Origin: Chloroflexota bacterium
GTDB lineage: Bacteria > Chloroflexota > Dehalococcoidia > Tepidiformales > Tepidiformaceae
Assembly (NCBI GenBank): GCA_025350285.1
Contig: JANXYE010000602.1
Location: 1-5,683 of the forward strand
Direction: 5' to 3'
Length of the DNA stretch: 5,683 bases
Part shown: positions 1 to 5,255 of the stretch, in pieces
How positions within the stretch are numbered: position 1 is the first letter of the stretch
How the letters are laid out: each line of letters opens with the position of its first letter
Notes under the pieces: model-generated
What the model saw: only the letters and a program-made list of their open reading frames with translations
What the model was told of the DNA's origin: nothing
The model's database searches: none
Made by a program: the position numbers and the translations under genes

Positions 1-103
1 CGCCGTCGAGGCCGCGCTCGCGGGCGAGATCGATAAGCTCTTCGGGCTTGAGGGAGCTGCACTGGGAGCGTGGGAACGAGTGGCAGTGGAGGTCGATGAG
101 CAT
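1..103 (-). CDS. PHP-domain metal-dependent hydrolase, N-terminal fragment
   Basis: Only the first 34 codons are in the window; the gene runs off the left edge. The visible protein starts MLIDLHCHS, and its D-L-H-x-H (His6 and His8) matches the first metal-binding motif of the PHP (polymerase and histidinol phosphatase) superfamily, where it helps bind a cluster of divalent metals for phosphoester hydrolysis. The following KPEELIDLARERGLDG fits the first helix and the turn into the second strand of such proteins, where the next motif would follow. I chose the ATG at 101-103 because DLHxHS sits almost at the N-terminus in PHP proteins. There is no clear Shine-Dalgarno sequence. The start lies 6 bases after the stop of the lysR gene on the same strand, so it is probably co-transcribed and translationally coupled. 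The substrate cannot be inferred: the family includes nucleoside 5'-phosphate phosphoesterases, histidinol phosphatases and polymerase-associated domains. Confidence 0.8.
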   Translation of the reverse strand, partial: MLIDLHCHSFPRSQCSSLKPEELIDLARERGLDG

Positions 104-109
104 CGTCCG

Positions 110-1009
110 CTACTTCGGCAGCCGCTGGCCGTACATCTCGCCTAACAGCTCGAGGAACGCCGCCATCGGTCCGGATTGGGGCTTGTTACGACGATACATA
201 ACGGCGATGTCGCGCTTCACCGGTTCGGCCGATTGGATGTGCACCTTGTGCAGCGTCCCGAGCCGGATCTCGCGCTCAACGGCGACCTCCGGGAGAAGCG
301 CAATGCCCAGGTTCTGTTCGACCATCTTCTTCGTCGCCTCGATCGAATCGAGGTGCATCTGCTGGTGCGGTACGACGCCGAGGTCGCGGAACAGGCTCAG
401 GATCATGCCGTAGTAGCCCGAATCGCGGTCGAAAAGGATGAGCGAATCGTCCGCCAGCTCTTCGACTTTGACCGTGCCGCGCTTCGCGTAACGATGATCG
501 GACGACACCACGAGCACGAGTTCGTCCTGGTAGAGGACGATCGTGCGCACGTCCGGGTGATTGATCGGGCGGCTGAACCCAACCTGCACGTCATCGTCGA
601 GCACCATTTGCAGGACTTCATCGGAATGGCCGGTCCGCACGAGAACATCCACGCCGCCGCGATTGTCGCAAAAGACTTTCAGCACACGGGGCAAGACGTA
701 CGTGCCGACGGCCGGGGCCGTGCCGATGCTCAGCCGGCCGGCCGTCCCCTCACGCGTACCATCGAGCACGAGCAAGCCGTCCTGAAGCGTACGGTTGATG
801 CGCTGGGCATAGGGCAGGAAGGCGCGGCCCGCGTCCGTGAGCTTGACGCCCCGGCCCATGCGCTCAAAGAGGGCCTGGCCGACCTCGCGTTCGAGCGACT
901 GAATGCGGTTGCTGAGCGACGGCTGGGCGACGTTCAGCATCTCAGCCGCGCGGCTGAAGCTGCCGCAGTCGGCGGCGGTGATGAAAGCGTCGAGTTGAGC
1001 GAGTTCCAT
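110..1009 (-). CDS. LysR-type transcriptional regulator
   Basis: The 299-residue product has the usual length and layout of the LysR family. An N-terminal winged helix-turn-helix covers about residues 1-60; the SFSRAAEMLNVAQPSLSNRI stretch at 17-36 contains the recognition helix. A linker helix follows at about 60-88, and an effector-binding domain of the periplasmic-binding-protein fold runs from about 90 to 295. In that domain LSIGTAP (93-99) is the first strand, and the segment around 221-246 (DSIEATKKMVEQNLGIALLP) is the typical hinge and second-lobe signature. The ATG at 1007-1009 puts the helix-turn-helix at its normal distance from the start; a weak GGCGG lies just upstream. The next gene on the strand is a PHP-domain gene 6 bases downstream, making it a candidate target or operon partner. 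LysR proteins usually bind T-N11-A dyads and often regulate themselves; such a dyad lies upstream. No effector can be named from the sequence. The assignment to the family is secure, the regulon is unknown. Confidence 0.95.
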   Translation of the reverse strand: MELAQLDAFITAADCGSFSRAAEMLNVAQPSLSNRIQSLEREVGQALFERMGRGVKLTDAGRAFLPYAQRINRTLQDGLLVLDGTREGTAGRLSIGTAPAVGTYVLPRVLKVFCDNRGGVDVLVRTGHSDEVLQMVLDDDVQVGFSRPINHPDVRTIVLYQDELVLVVSSDHRYAKRGTVKVEELADDSLILFDRDSGYYGMILSLFRDLGVVPHQQMHLDSIEATKKMVEQNLGIALLPEVAVEREIRLGTLHKVHIQSAEPVKRDIAVMYRRNKPQSGPMAAFLELLGEMYGQRLPK

Positions 1010-1022
1010 AGCCGCCTACCGG

Positions 1023-1086
1023 GTTATACGTGCTGGCTATTGCGAAACGATACATGGTCGCTGAACCATAGGCTAGCCCCATGTAT
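1023..1086 (-). promoter_or_regulatory. Candidate lysR promoter with LysR-type operator dyads
   Basis: Reading towards lysR, an 8-base inverted repeat ATACATGG / CCATGTAT has its arms at 1079-1086 and 1050-1057. Nested in it are an ATAGGCTAGCCCCAT dyad (plus-strand 1068-1082) with T1069 and A1081 separated by exactly 11 bases, and ATGGT-N6-ACCAT (1054-1069). T-N11-A within an imperfect dyad is the known LysR-family binding signature. Downstream, TATAAC (minus strand, 1028-1023) matches five of six bases of a -10 element, with no good -35, as is common for activated promoters. If transcription starts near 1016, the T-N11-A box centres near -59, the usual place for such a site. The leader would then be only about 7 bases, which weakens the call. 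This is inference from pattern alone. Confidence 0.35.
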
Positions 1087-1129
1087 CCCAAGCAAGGGCC
1101 TATTGGCCAAGCGGCCAGGAAACGGCGGA

Positions 1130-1175
1130 GCCCCGCACGAAGACGGGGCCCCGACGCTGCCGGAAGAGGCGTCGG
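1130..1175 (-). terminator. Two tandem hairpins after korB, candidate terminator
   Basis: Just beyond the korB stop codon (1182-1184) there are two hairpins in the transcript direction. The first has a 7-bp perfect stem, 1169-1175 pairing with 1151-1157 (CCGACGC / GCGTCGG), and an 11-base loop. The second has a 6-bp stem, 1144-1149 pairing with 1130-1135 (GCCCCG / CGGGGC), and an 8-base loop. No long T-run follows; only TTT appears a few bases later, so classic intrinsic termination is uncertain. The position between korB and the separate lysR promoter region supports a role in ending the korAB transcript or in stabilising its 3' end. Confidence 0.4.
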
Positions 1176-1181
1176 CGAAGG

Positions 1182-2228
1182 TTACTGGACCATCCAGGTC
1201 TCGCCGCCCCGGAGGATGTCTTCGAGCTTCCCTTCGCCCTTCTGCGAGGTAGCCATCTCGATCTGGTGCGTCATCACGTCCTCAAAGGTCGGCTCCTCCA
1301 CGGCCCGGAAGATGCCAACTGGCACCGGGAAGTCCGGGTAGTCCATGCCGACAAGGATCTGGGCCAGCGCGGCATCGGCGTGCGTGTCGTGGACCAGCAG
1401 GCCGTCATCGCTTGTGGCATTCCAGACGATCTCCGGCGCGAACCCGTTGAGGCGGATGCCGTGCTCGCGGTTCTTGCCGAAGCGCACCGGTTGCCCGTGC
1501 TCGAGGTAGACCATCTTGTCCGCCCGCACGTCTTTCTCGGCGAACGCCGCAAAGGCACCGTCGTTGAAGATGTTGCAGTTCTGGTAGACCTCGACAAACG
1601 AGATGCCCTTGTGTTGCGACGCCTGGTAGAGGGTCTCTTCCAGGTGCTTGATATCGCGGTCGAGCGAACGGGCGATGAATGTGGCGCCCGCCGAAAGCGC
1701 CACCCGGATCGGGTTCAGGGGCCGCTCGGCGGTCCCGAACGGCGAGAACTTCGTCACCTTACCGACTTCGGACGTGGGCGAAGGCTGGCCCTTCGTCAGG
1801 CCATAGATGCGGTTGTTGAACAGCACCACGTTGAGATCGACGTTCCGGCGCATGGCGTGGAGCAGGTGGTTGCCGCCGATGCTGAGGCCGTCGCCATCGC
1901 CCGTGATGACGAAGACGGTCAGTTCGGGCCGCGAGGACTTGAGCCCCGTCGCCAGCGTCAGCGCGCGGCCGTGGATGCTGTGGAAGCCATACGTCTCCAG
2001 GTAGTAAGGGGCTCGGCTGGAGCAGCCGATGCCACTGACGAAGACGATGTTCTCCTTCGGGACGTGGAGTTCCGGGAGCATCTTCTGCATCTGCGCGAGG
2101 ATCGAATAGTCGCCGCAACCCGGGCACCAGCGCACTTCCTGGTCGGAGGTGAAGTCCTTGCGAGTTAGGACCGGGAGGTCCGTGATGAGCGCGCCCGCGC
2201 CATTGCCGTTCGTGAGTGTGGCAGCCAT
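1182..2228 (-). CDS. korB: 2-oxoacid:ferredoxin oxidoreductase, beta subunit (KorB type)
   Basis: This 348-residue protein is the thiamine diphosphate subunit of a 2-oxoacid:ferredoxin oxidoreductase, which oxidatively decarboxylates a 2-oxoacid with CoA to give acyl-CoA, CO2 and reduced ferredoxin in the cytoplasm. WCPGCGDY (34-41) supplies Cys35 and Cys38, GIGCSSR supplies Cys69, and YQNCNIFNDG supplies Cys218; this C-x2-C plus two distant cysteines is the family pattern for one [4Fe-4S] cluster. The cofactor motif is GDGDG (110-114) followed by NNRIYGLTKGQ (138-148), as in enzymes binding thiamine diphosphate and Mg2+. HKGISFVEVYQNC (206-218) resembles KorB of the 2-oxoglutarate enzymes of actinobacteria and other aerobes, which is the basis of the symbol; a broader 2-oxoacid range cannot be excluded. 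There is no extra ferredoxin-like delta domain. The start is fixed by a strong GGAGG seven bases upstream. The gene begins 3 bases after the korA stop and is surely its operon partner. Confidence 0.95.
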   Translation of the reverse strand: MAATLTNGNGAGALITDLPVLTRKDFTSDQEVRWCPGCGDYSILAQMQKMLPELHVPKENIVFVSGIGCSSRAPYYLETYGFHSIHGRALTLATGLKSSRPELTVFVITGDGDGLSIGGNHLLHAMRRNVDLNVVLFNNRIYGLTKGQPSPTSEVGKVTKFSPFGTAERPLNPIRVALSAGATFIARSLDRDIKHLEETLYQASQHKGISFVEVYQNCNIFNDGAFAAFAEKDVRADKMVYLEHGQPVRFGKNREHGIRLNGFAPEIVWNATSDDGLLVHDTHADAALAQILVGMDYPDFPVPVGIFRAVEEPTFEDVMTHQIEMATSQKGEGKLEDILRGGETWMVQ

Positions 2229-2231
2229 AAA

Positions 2232-4139
2232 TTAGCCTCCCCCCAGCCCCGATGCGGGGCCGAATTCGAGTTTGTATGGGCCCCTGAGGCCCAGGGCTTC
2301 GTCAATCTTCGCTTCGATCTCGGCGATCTTGAATGGCTGTCCCGAGATTTTGTTGAAGGGGATGGCATCGACCAGGTACTTCGCCCGCAGGAGCAGCGCG
2401 AGCTGCCCCGTGTTGAGCTCCGGCACGACGACCTTCTTGTAGCGTTTGAGGATGTCGCCCAGGTTCGCGGGGAAGGGGTTGAGGTAGCGGATGTGGGCAG
2501 ATGCCACGCTCTTCCCAGCCTTGCGCGCATTCTCGGCGGCGGACGTAATGGCGCCGAAGGTCCCGCCCCAACCGATGACCAGCACATCGCCGGTTTCCGG
2601 CCCCATCACCTCGATGTCCGGGATATCCGCCACCATGCCGGCCACCTTGTTCATGCGCAGCATCGTCATGCGGTGGTGGTTTTCCGGGTCGTAGCTGATG
2701 TCGCCAGAGTGTTCGCTCTTTTCGATGCCGCCAACGCGGTGCTCGAAGCCCTTCTGGCCCGGCACGGCCCACGGCCGCGCGAGCGTCTTCGGGTCGCGCA
2801 GGTAGGGCTGCCAGTTATCGGCCGGCTTCGCGTACGACCACGGTATCGCCGGCAGATCGGCCACGTCAGGCACCAGCCACGGTTCCGAACCGTTGCCGAC
2901 GTAGCCATCGCTGAGCAGGATGACCGGGACCATGTACTTGAGTGCGAGACGGCAGGCCTCGATCGCCATCACGAAGCAGTCGCCCGGTGTGGCCGGCGCG
3001 ACGATCGCGACGGCGGAGTCCCCGTTTCGGCCGAACATCGCCTGCAACAGGTCCGACTGTTCCGTCTTGGTCGGCATGCCGGTGCTGGGTCCCGCGCGCT
3101 GGACGTCGATCACGACGAGCGGCAGTTCGGTCATCACGGCGAGGTTCAGCGCCTCGCTCTTCAGCGCGAGGCCGGGGCCGCTCGTACCGGTCACGCCCAG
3201 TGCGCCGCCGTACGAAGCGCCGATGCTCGCGCCGATGGCGGCGATCTCGTCCTCCGCTTGCAGCGTCTTGACGCCGAAGTGCTTGTACTTGTTCAGTTCT
3301 TCGAGCACGGCCGAGGCCGGCGTAATCGGGTAGCTGCCGTAAAACAGCGGCAGGCCGGACTTGACGGAGGCCGCGACGAGACCGAGCGCGGTCGCTTCGT
3401 TGCCGGCGATGGAGCGGTAGAGGCCGGGCGCGACCTTGGCCGGCGGGACTTCATACCGGACTCGGAACATCTCCGTCGTCTCGCCGAAGTTGTAGCCGGC
3501 CTTGAGCGCGCGGACGTTCGCTTCGAGCACGTCCGGGCTGCGCTTGAACTGGCCCTCGGCCCAGCGGATTGTGGTTTCCATGCCGCGCCCGTAAAGCCAG
3601 AGGATGAGCCCGAGCGCGTAGAAGTTGCGCGAGCGGAACTTCTGGGCCGCGTTCATCGGCAGGCCTTCGAGTGCGAGTTCGTTTTGGCGAGTGATCCGAA
3701 TTTTGATCAACTGGTAGCCAGTCAGGCTGCCGTCGTCCAGAGGGTTGCTGGCGTATTGCGCCTTCTTCAGGTTCCCGGCGCTGAACTCGTCCTCATCGAC
3801 GATCAGCAGGCCGCCCTTCACGAGGTCGCCGACGTTCGTCTTCAGGGCCGCCGGGTTCATCGCGACGAGCGCGTCCGGAGCATCGCCCGGGGTGCGGATG
3901 TCGTTGCTCGAAAACGAAAGCTGGAAGCCGGAAACGCCAGGCAGCGAACCGGTAGGGGCGCGGATTTCGGCCGGGAAGTCGGGCAGCGTGGCGAGGTCGT
4001 TACCGAAGACCGCCGTGGTGCGCGTGAACTGCGATCCGGTGAGCTGCATACCGTCGCCTGAGTCCCCCGCGAAGCGGATCGTGACGCGTTCGAGCTGTTC
4101 GACCGCGTGGGTTGGCCGTTCCAGAGTTGCGGTTGTCAT
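2232..4139 (-). CDS. korA: 2-oxoacid:ferredoxin oxidoreductase, fused gamma-alpha subunit (KorA type)
   Basis: From the ATG at 4137-4139 this gives 635 residues, the usual size of the fused KorA chain. Residues about 18-225 are the gamma (acceptor) domain, with RFAGDSGDGMQLTG (22-35), PAEIRAP (56-62) and VAMNPAALK (92-100). The alpha domain follows: YPITP (270-274), QAEDEIAAIG (294-303), GTSGPGLALKSEA (318-330), then the loop AGPSTGMPTKTEQSDLLQ (349-366), which shapes the active site between alpha and beta chains. The C-terminal domain has IGWGGTFGA (522-530) and LNPFPANLGDIL (553-564). The chain lacks cysteine clusters; the iron-sulfur site is in KorB. An in-frame TTG at 4202 would add 21 residues, with GAGG 4 bases before it, but those residues look unlike the family, whose N-termini end shortly before the RFAGDSGDG strand. 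The ATG has only a distant GAGGGTGA, 13-16 bases away. The nearest remembered relatives are 2-oxoglutarate enzymes that feed succinyl-CoA and reduced ferredoxin into the TCA cycle; substrate identity is inference. Confidence 0.94.
   Translation of the reverse strand: MTTATLERPTHAVEQLERVTIRFAGDSGDGMQLTGSQFTRTTAVFGNDLATLPDFPAEIRAPTGSLPGVSGFQLSFSSNDIRTPGDAPDALVAMNPAALKTNVGDLVKGGLLIVDEDEFSAGNLKKAQYASNPLDDGSLTGYQLIKIRITRQNELALEGLPMNAAQKFRSRNFYALGLILWLYGRGMETTIRWAEGQFKRSPDVLEANVRALKAGYNFGETTEMFRVRYEVPPAKVAPGLYRSIAGNEATALGLVAASVKSGLPLFYGSYPITPASAVLEELNKYKHFGVKTLQAEDEIAAIGASIGASYGGALGVTGTSGPGLALKSEALNLAVMTELPLVVIDVQRAGPSTGMPTKTEQSDLLQAMFGRNGDSAVAIVAPATPGDCFVMAIEACRLALKYMVPVILLSDGYVGNGSEPWLVPDVADLPAIPWSYAKPADNWQPYLRDPKTLARPWAVPGQKGFEHRVGGIEKSEHSGDISYDPENHHRMTMLRMNKVAGMVADIPDIEVMGPETGDVLVIGWGGTFGAITSAAENARKAGKSVASAHIRYLNPFPANLGDILKRYKKVVVPELNTGQLALLLRAKYLVDAIPFNKISGQPFKIAEIEAKIDEALGLRGPYKLEFGPASGLGGG
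2236..2240 (-). promoter_or_regulatory. Ribosome binding site of korB inside the korA 3' end
   Basis: On the minus strand GGAGG (preceded by more G) sits 7 bases before the korB ATG. It is the strongest Shine-Dalgarno match in the window. The G-run also encodes the C-terminal glycines of KorA, and the korA stop (2232-2234) lies between this site and the korB start, so ribosomes ending korA can reinitiate on korB. This fits equal production of the two chains. Confidence 0.75.
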
Positions 4140-4195
4140 AAAGGTTTCTGAATCACCCTCTTTTCTCGGATTCGGGCACGCGCGGGCGCCAGCAA

Positions 4196-4209
4196 AGGTC
4201 AAGCGACCT
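4196..4209. promoter_or_regulatory. Short dyad upstream of korA, possible operator
   Basis: The 14-base sequence AGGTC-AAGC-GACCT is a perfect 5-base inverted repeat with a 4-base spacer, ending 57 bases before the korA ATG. Size and position would suit a repressor or activator site near the korA transcription start, but no cognate regulator is encoded nearby except the LysR protein, and the dyad does not have the LysR T-N11-A form. It also overlaps an alternative TTG start at 4200-4202. Confidence 0.25.
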
Positions 4210-4243
4210 CAATTCAGCCGGGGAATGTCGGGGTAGCGCGGCA

Positions 4244-4260
4244 TCCGCCCGCCGGGCGGA
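4244..4260. repeat. Perfect GC-rich inverted repeat in the korA upstream region
   Basis: TCCGCCC-GCC-GGGCGGA has a 7-bp perfect stem with a 3-base loop. It would form a very stable hairpin in RNA from either strand, or a protein-binding dyad in DNA. It lies about 105 bases before korA. No T-tract follows on either strand, so I do not call it a terminator. It could be part of a korA leader if transcription begins upstream of it. Confidence 0.4.
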
Positions 4261-4487
4261 GACGTGGAAGCTAAAAGCGGACTGTGGGCTTCGCGGTTTG
4301 CGATCCATCTGGCCTGTCCGAGTGCTCCTGGGCAGGCACAACGTCGCTAGAAGCGCGGGGCGGCCTTACCCCGGTTAGTGTATCGCGAACGAATGGAACG
4401 TGCAGGGGTTTTGGTGCGCGTCCTAAAGATTTCTTCTATAGGTCGCGCCCGGCCGAAGGCGATGCGCGGGGTTCCGTCGATGGAAAC

Positions 4488-4499
4488 GGCTCGCGAGCC
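4488..4499. repeat. 12-base perfect palindrome GGCTCGCGAGCC
   Basis: A perfect palindrome with no spacer, about 100 bases upstream of the start of the plus-strand tandem-repeat gene. It could be an operator half-site pair for that gene's promoter. In GC-rich DNA such a palindrome can also arise by chance, and no second copy was noticed in this region. Confidence 0.25.
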
Positions 4500-4546
4500 C
4501 GGCCTCGCCAATTGCCCCGCGGCGCGGTTCGCAGCGCAAAATCGGC

Positions 4547-4552
4547 TACACT
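4547..4552 (+). promoter_or_regulatory. Possible -10 element (TACACT) for the tandem-repeat gene
   Basis: TACACT agrees with TATAAT at four of six positions, follows the AT-richer patch GCAAAATCGGC, and would start transcription near 4559, about 43 bases before the chosen ATG. No convincing -35 lies 16-18 bases upstream. An alternative pair further up is TTGGTG (4411-4416) and TTCTAT (4434-4439) with a 17-base spacer, which would give a leader of about 155 bases. Neither can be preferred strongly. Confidence 0.25.
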
Positions 4553-4591
4553 GTCGCTCCGCGGGCGATTATCCACGGCGAGCCCGGCAAT

Positions 4592-4598
4592 GGGGGAG
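4592..4598 (+). promoter_or_regulatory. Ribosome binding site of the tandem-repeat gene
   Basis: GGGGGAG contains the anti-Shine-Dalgarno match GGAG, with a rather short spacing of 3 bases to the ATG at 4602. It overlaps the alternative ATG at 4590, which has no such site of its own. This supports a start at 4602 over the much longer open frame that reaches back to 4284. Confidence 0.5.
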
Positions 4599-4601
4599 AG
4601 C

Positions 4602-5255
4602 ATGTACCGTCGACTCTTTACCGGCATCATCGGCCAGGGCAAGACCGGGAGTTTCCTTACGGCCATGCGCGAAGCCCGCGCTCACCAGGAGGAACGCGGC
4701 ATCCGCGCCCGCACCACCATCTGGGGCTCGATGACGGGCCAGGCGAACCTCGCCCAGATCGCCAGCGACTTCAACACGCTGGACGAACTCGAGAAGTTCA
4801 CCGAGATGTCCTCCTTGGACGCCGCCTTCGCCGCCGTGCGCCGGGCCGTGCGCGAACAGATGGTCTACCATTCGGCCCAGGTCTCGATCCAGCGGCTCTC
4901 CTACCATTCCGAAGGGCTTATCTCCAGCGAAGACGCGACGGCCCCGCGCAAGTTCATGCGCACGCTCACTGGCGAGGTACAACCTGGCCGTCACCGCGAG
5001 TTCACCTATTCAATCTCGCTGGCGTTGGAGTACCAGAAACAGCGCGGCATCGAGGCCGTGACGAGCGTCTGGGCGGCGGTCACGGGGGCGACGAGCGGCA
5101 TTGCCGTCGTCGGCGAGTTCGATTCGTTGGCCGAACTCGAACGCTTCGACGAGCTTTCCCAGCAAGACACGGAGTTCGCCCGCCTGCGCAAGGGCTCCCG
5201 CGAGTCGATGGTCTTCCTCACGAGCCAGGTGCAGCTCATGCGGAACCTGCTTTAG
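4602..5255 (+). CDS. Two-repeat protein of likely dimeric alpha/beta-barrel fold, function unknown
   Basis: I do not recognise a named family. The 217-residue product is an internal duplication: residues 4-99 align without gaps to 120-215 (offset 116), with about 32 identical positions by hand alignment, including RGI (32-34 / 148-150), W41/W157, TG (45-46 / 161-162), F57/F173, LE (63-64 / 179-180), F76/F192, RE (84-85 / 200-201), MV (87-88 / 203-204) and QV (93-94 / 209-210). Each half reads as strand, helix, two strands, helix, strand, the ferredoxin-like layout of dimeric alpha/beta-barrel proteins such as antibiotic-biosynthesis monooxygenases and NIPSNAP. One chain could therefore form a whole barrel. 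That is inference; no catalytic residue is obvious. No signal peptide or membrane segment is seen, so it is probably cytoplasmic. The ATG at 4602 was chosen because GGGGGAG precedes it by 3 bases and the repeat begins at once; an in-frame ATG at 4590 would add four residues. It is divergent from korAB and converges on the YdeI-family gene. Confidence 0.85.
   Translation: MYRRLFTGIIGQGKTGSFLTAMREARAHQEERGIRARTTIWGSMTGQANLAQIASDFNTLDELEKFTEMSSLDAAFAAVRRAVREQMVYHSAQVSIQRLSYHSEGLISSEDATAPRKFMRTLTGEVQPGRHREFTYSISLALEYQKQRGIEAVTSVWAAVTGATSGIAVVGEFDSLAELERFDELSQQDTEFARLRKGSRESMVFLTSQVQLMRNLL

Larger units (their letters stand above)
4140..4601. other. Divergent intergenic region between korA and the tandem-repeat gene
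   Basis: This 462-base stretch separates two divergently read genes, so it should hold both promoters. No protein gene is supported. A plus-strand frame is open from a GTG at 4284 into the downstream gene, but its roughly 106 extra residues are rich in Arg, Gly, Ser and Ala with no recognisable fold, and a ribosome binding site marks a later start. Short dyads stand out: AGGTC-AAGC-GACCT (4196-4209), TCCGCCC-GCC-GGGCGGA (4244-4260), a GC-rich hairpin (4312-4337) and the perfect palindrome GGCTCGCGAGCC (4488-4499). I found no convincing promoter for korA. No tRNA or riboswitch core was recognised. Confidence 0.6.

Noticed and set aside
176..1252. A 358-codon plus-strand open frame opposite lysR
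   Set aside because: It is antisense to the LysR gene, extends across the intergenic hairpins and has no domain or ribosome binding site.
1266..2168. A 300-codon plus-strand open frame opposite korB
   Set aside because: It is antisense to a secure korB reading frame and shows only the composition of a mirrored GC-rich gene, with no recognisable motif.
2493..4061. A 522-codon open frame on the plus strand opposite korA
   Set aside because: It lies wholly antisense to a clearly recognised korA, its translation is Arg-, Ala-, Val- and His-rich with no domain, and long antisense frames are expected in GC-rich genes.
4312..4337. Hairpin of 8 bp with one G-U pair, considered as a small RNA or riboswitch element
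   Set aside because: An isolated stem with a 10-base loop and no conserved riboswitch core or following T-run; I mention it only as part of the intergenic region.
4284..4601. An N-terminal extension of about 106 residues on the tandem-repeat protein, from a GTG at 4284
   Set aside because: The extra residues are rich in Arg, Gly, Ser and Ala and lack any fold, the ribosome binding site points to 4602, and the first repeat begins right after that ATG. Absence of stops is easily chance at this GC content.
4436..4994. Minus-strand open frames of 76 and 141 codons overlapping the tandem-repeat gene
   Set aside because: They are antisense to the repeat-containing frame, whose repeat conservation shows that the plus-strand frame is the coding one.
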